This document shows positions 1-5,297 of a stretch of DNA of 5,297 nucleotides, one piece after another. This DNA comes from Bacillota bacterium (GTDB taxonomy: Bacteria; Bacillota; Clostridia; Tissierellales; Peptoniphilaceae), in assembly GCA_023418835.1 (NCBI GenBank), contig JAEZYW010000077.1, forward strand, positions 1-5,297, given 5' to 3'. A program made the translations under genes and the position numbers. Below the pieces are notes generated by a model. The model did no database searches, was not told the DNA's origin, and saw only the letters and a program-made list of their open reading frames with translations. How positions within the stretch are numbered: the first letter of the stretch is position 1; the number at the start of each line of letters is the position of its first letter.

Positions 1-351
1 GATATTTATCTTTACGATTCTACTCTATGGACTGGACAATATGCCAATACTGCTGTATTATTAAAAGAGAAGGACACCCTTGAAGCTATAGCTCAAAGGG
101 CTAGAATTGATTGTAAAATCTATCCAAGACCTTTACAAGTTTCCGCTTTAAAAGAGACGCCGTACTCTTATAGTGAAGAGGAAATTTTCAGTGCTATAGA
201 CAAGATGAAATTAGAAGATAAGTATTCAGATATAAATACAGTATCAGCCAGCAATGGAGGAGTTTGTATTTACTCTTCTGAATACATGAGCGAGCGATAC
301 GCCAAAGCCTTATGTGAGGATTTGGAAGTAGAGTGGAAAAAACAACAATAG
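1..351 (+). CDS. 3' end of an unrecognised protein gene
   Basis: An open frame runs from the first base of the window to a TAG at 349-351 and gives the last 116 residues of a protein whose start lies upstream. I do not recognise the family. The visible part is soluble, with mixed charge and no membrane segment. It begins with DIYLYDSTLWTGQYANTAVL, has a central DCKIYPRPLQVSALKETPY stretch, and ends in a helix-like segment (EYMSERYAKALCEDLEVEW). Three cysteines are present but not in a spaced metal motif. Codon use matches the following genes. Only 13 nt separate its stop from tatA, so it is very likely co-transcribed with the Tat and MobB genes. From that context I infer a role linked to a molybdenum enzyme or its maturation, but nothing in the residues proves it. 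Confidence 0.75.
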   Translation, partial: DIYLYDSTLWTGQYANTAVLLKEKDTLEAIAQRARIDCKIYPRPLQVSALKETPYSYSEEEIFSAIDKMKLEDKYSDINTVSASNGGVCIYSSEYMSERYAKALCEDLEVEWKKQQ

Positions 352-364
352 AAAGAGGGATTAA

Positions 365-619
365 ATGGGAAGAATTGGATTTACAGAACTAATAATCGTA
401 TTAGCAATAGTTCTGATATTATTTGGACCTAAAAAATTGCCTGAATTAGCTAGAGGATTGGGAGAGTCAGTTAAAGAGTTTAGAAAAGGACAGGAAGAAT
501 TAGATAAAACAATAAATCAACCTGTTATGCCTGAGAACCAAAAGACAACTTCTGAAAATGCTCCTACAGTACAAAACGCTACTCAAGCAAGTGTTGAAGA
601 AGATAAAAAAGAAAATTAA
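365..619 (+). CDS. tatA: Twin-arginine translocase subunit TatA
   Basis: This is the pore-forming or membrane-thinning subunit of the Tat system, which moves folded proteins with twin-arginine signal peptides across the cytoplasmic membrane. The 84-residue protein has the family layout. A short N-terminal membrane helix (about residues 4-20) carries a polar Glu at position 8. It is followed by the [14 protein letters not shown] hinge and amphipathic helix (20-33), a charged helix to about residue 50, and a loose acidic, Gln/Asn-rich tail. The ATG at 365 is preceded by an AGAGGG-type ribosome site at about 354-360. No separate tatB is seen between it and tatC, as is usual for Gram-positive TatAC systems in which TatA covers both roles. 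The family call is certain. TatA rather than TatB is preferred from the short tail and the FGPKKLP motif. Confidence 0.95.
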   Translation: MGRIGFTELIIVLAIVLILFGPKKLPELARGLGESVKEFRKGQEELDKTINQPVMPENQKTTSENAPTVQNATQASVEEDKKEN

Positions 620-642
620 AATTTTAAATAAAGGGGTTAAAA

Positions 643-1386
643 TTGGAATCAAACAGCAACATGCCCTTTGTAGACCATTTAGAAGAATTTAGAAAGCGAT
701 TGATTATAGTGCTAGTAGCTCACTTAATTGTGATGCTTCTGGCATTTTCTCAATCTGGGAGAATATTAAAATTGCTAATGGAGTTAAACCCTCAAATGCA
801 TCTCATTTTTATCCAACCTTCAGAGATTATGATTGTATATATTGAGATTGCCATTGTTATAGCATTTGTAATTTGTTTTCCCCTAACGATTTATCATATA
901 TGGGCCTTTATTTCAAAAGGGCTATTTTCAAATGAAAAAAGATTGGTTAAGGTTGCCCTAGGATTGGGATTTATATTCTTTATCTTAGGAGTAACTTTTG
1001 CATATAATATGGTAATACCTGTATCCTTGCAATTTTTTACTAGAATTGCTATTGATGAAGTTTCACCTATGATATCGGTAAAATCCTATATAAGTTTTAT
1101 TTTGTCCATTTTGATTGCAATGGGCATTGTGTTTAACATACCTAGTTTTGTATACGTTGGTACGAAATTGGGAATACTCACCCCAGACATGCTAAAAGAG
1201 CACAGTAAGATTTTAATTGTAATAATATTTATTGCTGCAGCTATAATAACGCCTCCAGATGTGGTGTCTCAAATTATGATGGCAGTTCCAATGATAGGAT
1301 TACTACAATTGAGTATTTTTATTTCCAAAAAAGTCTATAAGGAAGAATCAAAAGACGAGGAGGGATTAAATCTTGAAAAAAAATAG
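643..1386 (+). CDS. tatC: Twin-arginine translocase subunit TatC
   Basis: TatC is the polytopic Tat receptor that binds the twin-arginine signal peptide and recruits TatA. The 247-residue protein is of usual length and shows six hydrophobic segments. Family signatures are clear. The cytoplasmic N-terminus has DHLEEFRKRL (11-20), the first cytoplasmic loop has IYHIWAFISKGLFSNEKRLV with the conserved Glu at 98 (equivalent to E. coli E103), and the fifth-sixth helix region has ITPPDVVSQ (202-210). The tail after residue 229 is charged. The start is taken as the TTG at 643 because an AAGGGG site at 631-636 sits 6 nt upstream of it. An in-frame ATG at 661 would be too far from that site, and it falls just before the conserved HLEEF motif. 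The gene lies 23 nt after tatA and its end overlaps mobB by 14 nt. Confidence 0.96.
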   Translation: MESNSNMPFVDHLEEFRKRLIIVLVAHLIVMLLAFSQSGRILKLLMELNPQMHLIFIQPSEIMIVYIEIAIVIAFVICFPLTIYHIWAFISKGLFSNEKRLVKVALGLGFIFFILGVTFAYNMVIPVSLQFFTRIAIDEVSPMISVKSYISFILSILIAMGIVFNIPSFVYVGTKLGILTPDMLKEHSKILIVIIFIAAAIITPPDVVSQIMMAVPMIGLLQLSIFISKKVYKEESKDEEGLNLEKK

Positions 1387-2167
1387 AGAAATTCCCATGA
1401 GAATTTTTTCAGTAACAGGTGTTAGTACCTCCGGGAAAACCACGGTTGTAGAAGAATTGGTAAGAGAAATAACCAAGAGGGGATATTCGGTGGGAACCGT
1501 TAAATCTATTGGTTGTGGAAGGGATTGCGAAAATCGCCACGATAAGGATTGTTCTTCCCATCAACACGATGAAAATAACTGTTTTACAATAGATACAAAG
1601 GGAAAAAACACCTATCGCCATAAAGAAGCAGGGGCAAAGCAAGTTGCCACTTGGTCTAAGGCTGAAACGGCGATTATTTACCCTTATCGAATGAAATTAT
1701 ACGAACTGATTGACAATTACGATTTTGACTTTCTAATCATTGAAGGGGGAAAGATGCACCCACTTCCTAGGATAACTACGGGTTTTTCCAAAGAAAATAC
1801 CAATATGCTAATTGGCGAAACCACATTTGCAATTTCTGGAAAAATTGCCGATGAAGTGGATGAAATTTCTGGAATAAAAACTTTTAGAACCTATGAAGAT
1901 GTGGGAAAATTGGCAGAATATGTCATTGAAAAAGTCCACCCAGCAATAGGCTATAAAGACATATTAGGTTGCAAGCTATGCGGCATGACTTGTGGGGAGA
2001 TGAATTCTAAAATTTTAAAAGGTGAAAAAAACTACACCGATTGTCTCCGATTATATCCTAAAATAGAAGTAAACAGAGATGACAAAAAATTAAAAGAAAA
2101 ATTGAGAAGACTTTTAATTCAATTAGATGAAAAAGACTATTCTCCCAAAATTAAAATAGAACTTTGA
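1373..2167 (+). CDS. mobB: MobB-like GTPase with two extra Cys-rich segments
   Basis: MobB is a GTP-binding P-loop protein that assists MobA in adding GMP to molybdopterin, making the bis-MGD cofactor of enzymes such as formate dehydrogenase. Visible marks are a Walker A motif GVSTSGKTT (16-24), the family block DTKGKNTYRHKEAGAKQV (74-91) and a Walker B-like DFLIIEGG (119-126). At 264 residues it is well above the roughly 160-175 usual for MobB. The excess has two parts: a Cys/His-rich loop at 48-70 (C48, C52, H56, C60, H63, H65, C70), and a C-terminal extension with C200-x2-C203-x3-C207-x16-C224 followed by a Lys-rich helix. Both look able to bind metal, and the second recalls small 4Fe-4S modules. 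The TTG start at 1373 is favoured by a strong GAGGAGGGA site at 1357-1365; an in-frame ATG lies at 1397. No mobA is in the window. A different cofactor or metal-handling role is possible. Confidence 0.85.
   Translation: MKKNREIPMRIFSVTGVSTSGKTTVVEELVREITKRGYSVGTVKSIGCGRDCENRHDKDCSSHQHDENNCFTIDTKGKNTYRHKEAGAKQVATWSKAETAIIYPYRMKLYELIDNYDFDFLIIEGGKMHPLPRITTGFSKENTNMLIGETTFAISGKIADEVDEISGIKTFRTYEDVGKLAEYVIEKVHPAIGYKDILGCKLCGMTCGEMNSKILKGEKNYTDCLRLYPKIEVNRDDKKLKEKLRRLLIQLDEKDYSPKIKIEL
1514..1582 (+). other. Cys/His-rich loop inside the MobB-like protein
   Basis: These codons cover residues 48-70 of the MobB-like protein, with cysteines at 48, 52, 60 and 70 and histidines at 56, 63 and 65. Ordinary MobB proteins have only a short His-containing stretch between the second strand and the DTxGKDSYRHREAGA block. 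The spacing C-x3-C-x7-C-x9-C with interleaved His suggests a zinc or Fe-S site. That is an inference from residue spacing, not a recognised domain. Confidence 0.6.
1970..2044 (+). other. C-terminal four-Cys module of the MobB-like protein
   Basis: Residues 200-224 hold C-x2-C-x3-C-x16-C in the context CKLCGMTCGEM...LKGEKNYTDC. The form 'C-x2-C-G-x2-C ... G ... C' resembles small putative 4Fe-4S domains (for example the FeS domain type found in corrinoid/CODH proteins and Rnf subunits). The match is by eye only. Confidence 0.55.
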
Positions 2168-2198
2168 TTTACAAAAATTGAAATTTTAGGAGCGAAGT

Positions 2199-2549
2199 AT
2201 GTTTCAAATGGGGATCATTCTTTTAGTAATTGGATTAATAGCTAGGAAATCCACATTTACTATGGAAGACTACGAACAAGAGCTTAAATATCCAAGGTTT
2301 ATAAAGACCGTAAGCATTTTCAAATCTAAAAGAGCCATGAAAAGTTATGAAAATTTTTTGTATGCCCAAAGAAGGACTCAAAAAACCCTTATCTTTATGG
2401 GAGTTATTTATATAATTTTAGGAACTTTGTTTAAAATGCTAAAAATAAATTTTGGGGATTTGTATTGGGTTCTTTCTCTTCTACTAATAATTTTTACTTT
2501 GGCGGGAATAATTGGATATACGGAATACTGTCTATATAAAAGAGATTGA
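2199..2549 (+). CDS. Small three-segment membrane protein, unknown function
   Basis: I do not recognise this 116-residue protein. It has a short hydrophobic N-terminal segment (about 2-15), a basic, Tyr-rich soluble stretch (about 16-62), and two clear membrane helices (about 63-79 and 88-107), and it ends in a charged tail CLYKRD. The soluble part is rich in Lys and Arg, so by the positive-inside rule it should face the cytoplasm. The ATG at 2199 follows a TAGGAG site at 2187-2192 with 6 nt spacing. An in-frame TAG at 2187-2189 rules out a longer N-terminus. It lies 31 nt after mobB and before the terminator, so it is probably the last gene of the Tat/MobB operon. That position gives no firm clue to its function, and it may simply be a passenger. 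Confidence 0.8.
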   Translation: MFQMGIILLVIGLIARKSTFTMEDYEQELKYPRFIKTVSIFKSKRAMKSYENFLYAQRRTQKTLIFMGVIYIILGTLFKMLKINFGDLYWVLSLLLIIFTLAGIIGYTEYCLYKRD

Positions 2550-2553
2550 ATAC

Positions 2554-2585
2554 AAGAATCTGACAATTATTTCAGATTCTTTTTT
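2554..2585 (+). terminator. Intrinsic terminator after the Tat/MobB operon
   Basis: A perfect 9-bp stem pairs AGAATCTGA (2555-2563) with TCAGATTCT (2572-2580) across an 8-nt loop, extended by one A-T pair on the outside, and runs straight into a T tract (2580-2585). It begins 5 nt after the stop codon of the small membrane-protein gene and should end the left operon. The stem is only moderately GC-rich. Confidence 0.85.
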
Positions 2586-2600
2586 ATTGCAAATGAAAAC

Positions 2601-2629
2601 TTGACATTATAATCAAAAAAACATATAAT
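2601..2629 (+). promoter_or_regulatory. Consensus sigma-A promoter for the transporter operon
   Basis: TTGACA (2601-2606) and TATAAT (2624-2629) are both exact consensus hexamers separated by the ideal 17 nt. Transcription should start near 2635-2638, which gives a leader of about 50 nt before the transporter ATG. The site lies directly downstream of the left operon's terminator, so the right block is an independent unit. Confidence 0.9.
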
Positions 2630-2633
2630 TTAC

Positions 2634-2658
2634 TTATTGTTAATAGTGTTAACAGTAA
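2634..2658 (+). promoter_or_regulatory. Near-palindromic operator-like site at the transcription start
   Basis: Arms TTATTGTTAA (2634-2643) and TTAACAGTAA (2649-2658) are reverse complements at 9 of 10 positions around a 5-nt centre. The inner TGTTAA/TTAACA is perfect. The site sits on the predicted +1, where a bound repressor would block initiation. The half-sites TTGTTAA and TTAACA look like those of clostridial Rex sites, but known Rex sites have a 4-nt centre rather than 5, so the regulator is uncertain. A weak RNA hairpin at the 5' end of the mRNA is an alternative. Confidence 0.5.
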
Positions 2659-2684
2659 ATATAAAAACAATAAAGGAGTTAGTT

Positions 2685-3950
2685 ATGGCTACGAAAAGAA
2701 AAAATATCGATTTATTCCCCTTTATCCTTTTAGGTGGTATAGGTATAGGAATTCTTATTGGAGTATTTGCTGGTGAACAAGCGAAAATTTTAAAACCTCT
2801 AGGAGATATTTTCTTAAATCTAATGTTTACAATTGTAGTTCCCATGGTTTTTGTGTCTATATCAACAGCTGTAGGGAATATGGTGGATATGAAAAGACTT
2901 GGTAAAATTTTAGGAAATACAGTTTTGGTTTTTGTAATTACCGGTCTTATCGCTGGAATAATAGTGTTAACTGTTGTAAATATATTCCCACCAAATGCAG
3001 GTACAAAAATGGCATTAGAAGCTGGAGAGATGGGAGAAATGAAAAGTGGCGCGGATCTTCTTGTGGGTTCTTTGACTGTTTCAGATTTTCCAGAAATTTT
3101 AAGTAGAAGAAATATGCTTCCATTAATTGTCTTTTCCATAATGTTTGGATTTGCAGTAAGTTTAAATGGAGGAAACGACAGTCCTGTTGGGAAATTCTTA
3201 AATAACTTGAACGATGTTGTTATGAATATGGTTGGCATGATTATGAAGTTTGCTCCAATTGGACTAGGGGCCTATTTTGCAAATTTAATTGGAGAGTTTG
3301 GACCTCAATTAATTGGAGGTTATGGTAGAACTCTTTTAGTGTACTATCCTTTGGTAGTTGTATATATGCTCATATTTTTCCCGATTTATTCTTATTTTGC
3401 AGCGGGAAAAAAAGGTGTTCAATTAATGAGAAATTACATTTTCAGTCCGGCAATAACAGCTTTTGCAACTCAAAGTTCAGTTGCGACTATCCCAGTCAAC
3501 AAACAGGCTTGTGATAAGATAGGAGTTCCCCAAGATATTAGCGATATAGTTTTGCCAATGGGAGCGACAATGCACATGGACGGTTCTGTAATTTCTTCAA
3601 TAGTAAAAATCAGCTTTTTATTTGGACTATTTGATATGCCTTTTACTGGTCTGAATACATATTTGATGGCAATAGTGGTTTCCATATTGAGTGCTTTCGT
3701 ACTTTCTGGGGCGCCAGGTGGAGGACTAGTTGGAGAGATGTTGATTGTATCTTTATTTGGTTTCCCCCAAGAGGCATTTCCTGTAATTGCAACTATTGGA
3801 TTTTTGGTGGATCCTCCTGCAACTATGTTGAACTCTTCTGGAGACACTATAGCGTCGATGATGGTGGCAAGATTAGTTGAAGGCAAAGATTGGCTAGATA
3901 AATCGTTGAATCGAAAAGCTAATGAAGCAGTGGTGAAAGAAGATGAATGA
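2685..3950 (+). CDS. SDF/DAACS-family cation:amino-acid symporter
   Basis: This is a secondary transporter of the glutamate-transporter fold (PF00375), taking up a small amino or organic acid with sodium or protons. The 421-residue protein shows the family core: hairpin 1 with QSSVATIP (263-270), helix 7 with PMGATMHMDGS (291-301, replacing the usual NMDGT), hairpin 2 with SGAPGGG (341-347), and helix 8 with VDPPATMLNSSGD (375-387). Aligned without gaps to the archaeal GltPh helix 8, D376 matches substrate amino-binding D394, T380 matches T398 and N383 matches N401. The side-chain-binding R397 becomes A379, and hairpin-1 R276 becomes Q263. An acidic substrate is therefore unlikely and a neutral amino acid is favoured. 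The ATG at 2685 is chosen because AAAGGAG lies at 2672-2678. An upstream in-frame TTG at 2637 falls in the promoter start region and has no ribosome site. The gene overlaps the lyase gene by 8 nt. Confidence 0.92.
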   Translation: MATKRKNIDLFPFILLGGIGIGILIGVFAGEQAKILKPLGDIFLNLMFTIVVPMVFVSISTAVGNMVDMKRLGKILGNTVLVFVITGLIAGIIVLTVVNIFPPNAGTKMALEAGEMGEMKSGADLLVGSLTVSDFPEILSRRNMLPLIVFSIMFGFAVSLNGGNDSPVGKFLNNLNDVVMNMVGMIMKFAPIGLGAYFANLIGEFGPQLIGGYGRTLLVYYPLVVVYMLIFFPIYSYFAAGKKGVQLMRNYIFSPAITAFATQSSVATIPVNKQACDKIGVPQDISDIVLPMGATMHMDGSVISSIVKISFLFGLFDMPFTGLNTYLMAIVVSILSAFVLSGAPGGGLVGEMLIVSLFGFPQEAFPVIATIGFLVDPPATMLNSSGDTIASMMVARLVEGKDWLDKSLNRKANEAVVKEDE

Positions 3951-5118
3951 TTTTCAAACAACATATAACAGACTTAGAAACGGCTCTAGTAAATGGCTTA
4001 AAATGGTTAGCGAAAAACCCGACGTGGGAGAGGAAATTATTCCCTTGTCAGTAGCCGATATGGAGTTTCAAAATGCAAGTGTAATTAAAAATGCCTTGAA
4101 AAGTTATATAGATACCGAAGTTTTGGGTTATTCTAGACCAACGGAAGAATATTTGGATTCAGTTGTCGGTTTTTTCAATAAATTTCACGATGCAGAAATA
4201 AAAAAATCTTGGATTGTAACGACTCCTGGGGTTGTTCCAGCTTTGGCATCTTCCGTTAGAGCCTTTACAAAAATAGGAGAGGGGGTAATTATATTTACTC
4301 CTATATATCCTCCTTTTTATAACATAATTGAAGGACAAGATAGAGTAATTGAAGAATGTCCCTTGATTTATTCAGACAATAGATATGAAATTGACTTTGA
4401 AAATTTAGAAAGTCTTGCAAGAAAAGAAAATGTAAAATTGATATTGTTATGCAATCCCCATAATCCAGGTGGTAGAGTTTGGACAGAATCCGAGATTAAA
4501 AAAATTGGAAAAATTGCAAAAGACAACGACATCATTCTAGTTTCAGATGAGATTCATTCAGATTATGTATTTAATGGAAAACACATAGTTTTGACAGAAA
4601 TCGAAGAGATTAGAGATATTGCAATATCTTGCACAGCCCCCTCAAAAACTTTTAATATAGCAGGGCTTCAATGCTCCAATGTATTAATACCAGATGATGA
4701 AATTAGGGAAAAATTCATAAGGGCAAATGACATTATAGGAATCGAAAGGGCAAATGTCCTTGGACTTGTGGCGACTAGGGCTTGTTATGAAGATGGTTAC
4801 CAATGGTTAGAAGAAGCTAGCAAAATCATTAAAACTAATTTAGACATAGTTGAAGAATTCTTTACTTCTTTAAGTGATAAATTTAAAGTTATGAAAATAG
4901 ACGCAGGGTTTTTATCTTGGGTAAATTTTGAAAAATTAAATGTTTCAAAAGAACAATTTTATTCATGGCTAAACGACTCTGAAATTTTTATAAATAAGGG
5001 AGAGACTTTTGGAAAAGCTGGAGAATATTTTATAAGAATTAACGTCGGCCTTCCAACTTCTGATTTAATAACTGCCCTCAATAGATTTGAGAAAATTTTT
5101 AAAGAAAGATATATTTAA
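3943..5118 (+). CDS. PatB/MalY-type PLP-dependent C-S lyase
   Basis: This is a cytoplasmic fold-type I PLP enzyme of the MalY/PatB branch. The family cleaves cystathionine, cystine or cysteine conjugates to a thiol or sulfide, pyruvate and ammonia. The 391-residue length is typical. Motifs in order are the N-terminal YNRLRNGSSKW (family: DRxGTxSxKW), PLSVADMEF (34-42), the cofactor loop TTPGVVPAL (93-101), CNPHNPGGRVW (170-180, with N174 expected at the PLP ring), SDEIHSDYVF (201-210, D202 pairing with the pyridine nitrogen), APSKTFNIAG (232-241, Schiff-base lysine K235) and FIRINVG (363-369, R365 binding the substrate carboxylate). All key residues are present, so it should be active. The ATG at 3943 overlaps the transporter's stop by 8 nt with only a weak GGTGA site, which suggests translational coupling. 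A plain aminotransferase activity cannot be excluded. Confidence 0.92.
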   Translation: MNDFQTTYNRLRNGSSKWLKMVSEKPDVGEEIIPLSVADMEFQNASVIKNALKSYIDTEVLGYSRPTEEYLDSVVGFFNKFHDAEIKKSWIVTTPGVVPALASSVRAFTKIGEGVIIFTPIYPPFYNIIEGQDRVIEECPLIYSDNRYEIDFENLESLARKENVKLILLCNPHNPGGRVWTESEIKKIGKIAKDNDIILVSDEIHSDYVFNGKHIVLTEIEEIRDIAISCTAPSKTFNIAGLQCSNVLIPDDEIREKFIRANDIIGIERANVLGLVATRACYEDGYQWLEEASKIIKTNLDIVEEFFTSLSDKFKVMKIDAGFLSWVNFEKLNVSKEQFYSWLNDSEIFINKGETFGKAGEYFIRINVGLPTSDLITALNRFEKIFKERYI

Positions 5119-5161
5119 AAAAAGTTAGTGTGTTAGGGTTAAACCTATACACTAACTTTTT
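5119..5161 (+). terminator. Strong, probably bidirectional intrinsic terminator
   Basis: A 13-bp perfect outer stem pairs AAAAAGTTAGTGT (5119-5131) with ACACTAACTTTTT (5149-5161). Inside it a second short pairing, TAGG (5134-5137) with CCTA (5144-5147), closes the loop. The flanking A and T tracts serve as the U-tail on either strand. It begins immediately after the lyase stop codon, and its right edge overlaps the stop codon of the converging gene, so it can serve both. Confidence 0.9.
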
Positions 5162-5297
5162 ATTCTTCATCAATTAACTTACCATATCTTACGAGAAACT
5201 GTCTAAATTTGACAATTTCTTCCATGGTGAAATGCTCAAGTAAGGCTTTATTAGTCGTTCTAATAGACTCGATATCGAATTTCTTGTGGAGTAAATC
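5160..5297 (-). CDS. C-terminal end of a converging gene, possibly a MarR-like regulator
   Basis: On the minus strand an open frame enters from the right edge of the window and ends at TAA (plus-strand 5160-5162), giving the last 45 residues of a protein. The visible end includes FDIESIRTTNKALLEHFTM followed by EEIVKFRQFLVRYGKLIDEE. It is all helix-like and charged, with no membrane segment. The 'LL..FT.EEI..F..FL..Y.KLI' pattern resembles the closing dimerisation helix of MarR-type regulators, but 45 residues are too few to assign a family. Its stop falls exactly at the end of the terminator hairpin, and its codon use matches the neighbours, which supports a real gene. If it is a regulator, it could control the adjacent transporter-lyase unit; that is speculation. 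Confidence 0.65.
   Translation of the reverse strand, partial: DLLHKKFDIESIRTTNKALLEHFTMEEIVKFRQFLVRYGKLIDEE

Noticed and set aside
620..642. A tatB gene between tatA and tatC
   Set aside because: Only 23 nt separate the two genes and no other TatA/B-like frame exists in the window.
1409..1642. Minus-strand open frame opposite mobB
   Set aside because: It is antisense to the conserved P-loop and YRHKEAGA region of mobB and has no start signals.
2547..2549. TGA codons as possible selenocysteine sites
   Set aside because: The TGA stops at 2165-2167, 2547-2549 and 3948-3950 are followed by no continued conserved coding sequence or fitting hairpin. Each sits at a natural family end or before a terminator or overlapping start.
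2637..2654. A canonical Rex operator
   Set aside because: The half-sites fit, but the centre is 5 nt instead of 4 and the outer base of the right arm differs (G instead of A). It is reported only as an operator-like dyad.
2637..2684. A longer N-terminus for the transporter from an in-frame TTG at 2637
   Set aside because: It lies at the predicted transcription start and inside the operator-like dyad, and it has no ribosome site. The ATG at 2685 has AAAGGAG 6 nt upstream.
2630..3238. Open frame on the minus strand opposite the transporter
   Set aside because: It is a shadow of the transporter's coding strand: it is rich in Pro, Ile and Thr in the antisense manner, lacks a plausible ribosome site and resembles no protein family.
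3470..3964. Second minus-strand open frame opposite the transporter's 3' half
   Set aside because: It is antisense to conserved hairpin and helix 7-8 codons of the transporter, and no independent gene signals are seen.

Overview
The window is AT-rich, uses a low-GC codon style, and has strong Shine-Dalgarno sites and intrinsic terminators. This points to a low-GC Gram-positive anaerobe (Firmicutes, of a clostridial or Tissierellia-like kind). That placement is inferred from style and gene content; the species cannot be read from the sequence. Coding density is high and no gap without a gene exceeds about 135 bases. I see no rRNA, tRNA, CRISPR array, insertion sequence or phage gene.

Left block (1-2585, plus strand): the 3' end of an unrecognised gene, then tatA, tatC, a mobB-like GTPase gene and a small membrane-protein gene. 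Spacing is tight (13 nt, 23 nt, a 14-nt overlap, 31 nt) and the block ends at a clear intrinsic terminator, so it reads as the distal part of one operon. TatA and TatC form a minimal twin-arginine translocase that exports folded proteins. MobB belongs to molybdenum-cofactor (bis-MGD) synthesis. Because bis-MGD enzymes such as formate dehydrogenases and DMSO-reductase relatives are classic Tat cargo, the block probably serves a molybdo- or tungsto-enzyme encoded upstream, outside the window. The MobB protein is unusually long and carries two Cys-rich segments not expected in the standard family.

Right block (2601-5161, plus strand): a consensus promoter (TTGACA, 17 nt, TATAAT), a near-palindromic operator-like site at the predicted transcription start, a sodium/proton-coupled amino-acid symporter gene of the glutamate-transporter (SDF/DAACS) fold, and a PatB/MalY-type PLP C-S lyase gene that overlaps it by 8 nt. 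A strong hairpin terminator follows. The transporter keeps the aspartate that binds a substrate amino group but lacks the arginine that binds an acidic side chain. A neutral amino acid is therefore the likely substrate, plausibly a sulfur amino acid that the lyase then cleaves.

Right edge (5160-5297, minus strand): the C-terminal 45 residues of a converging gene, possibly a small transcription regulator. It appears to share the terminator hairpin with the lyase gene.
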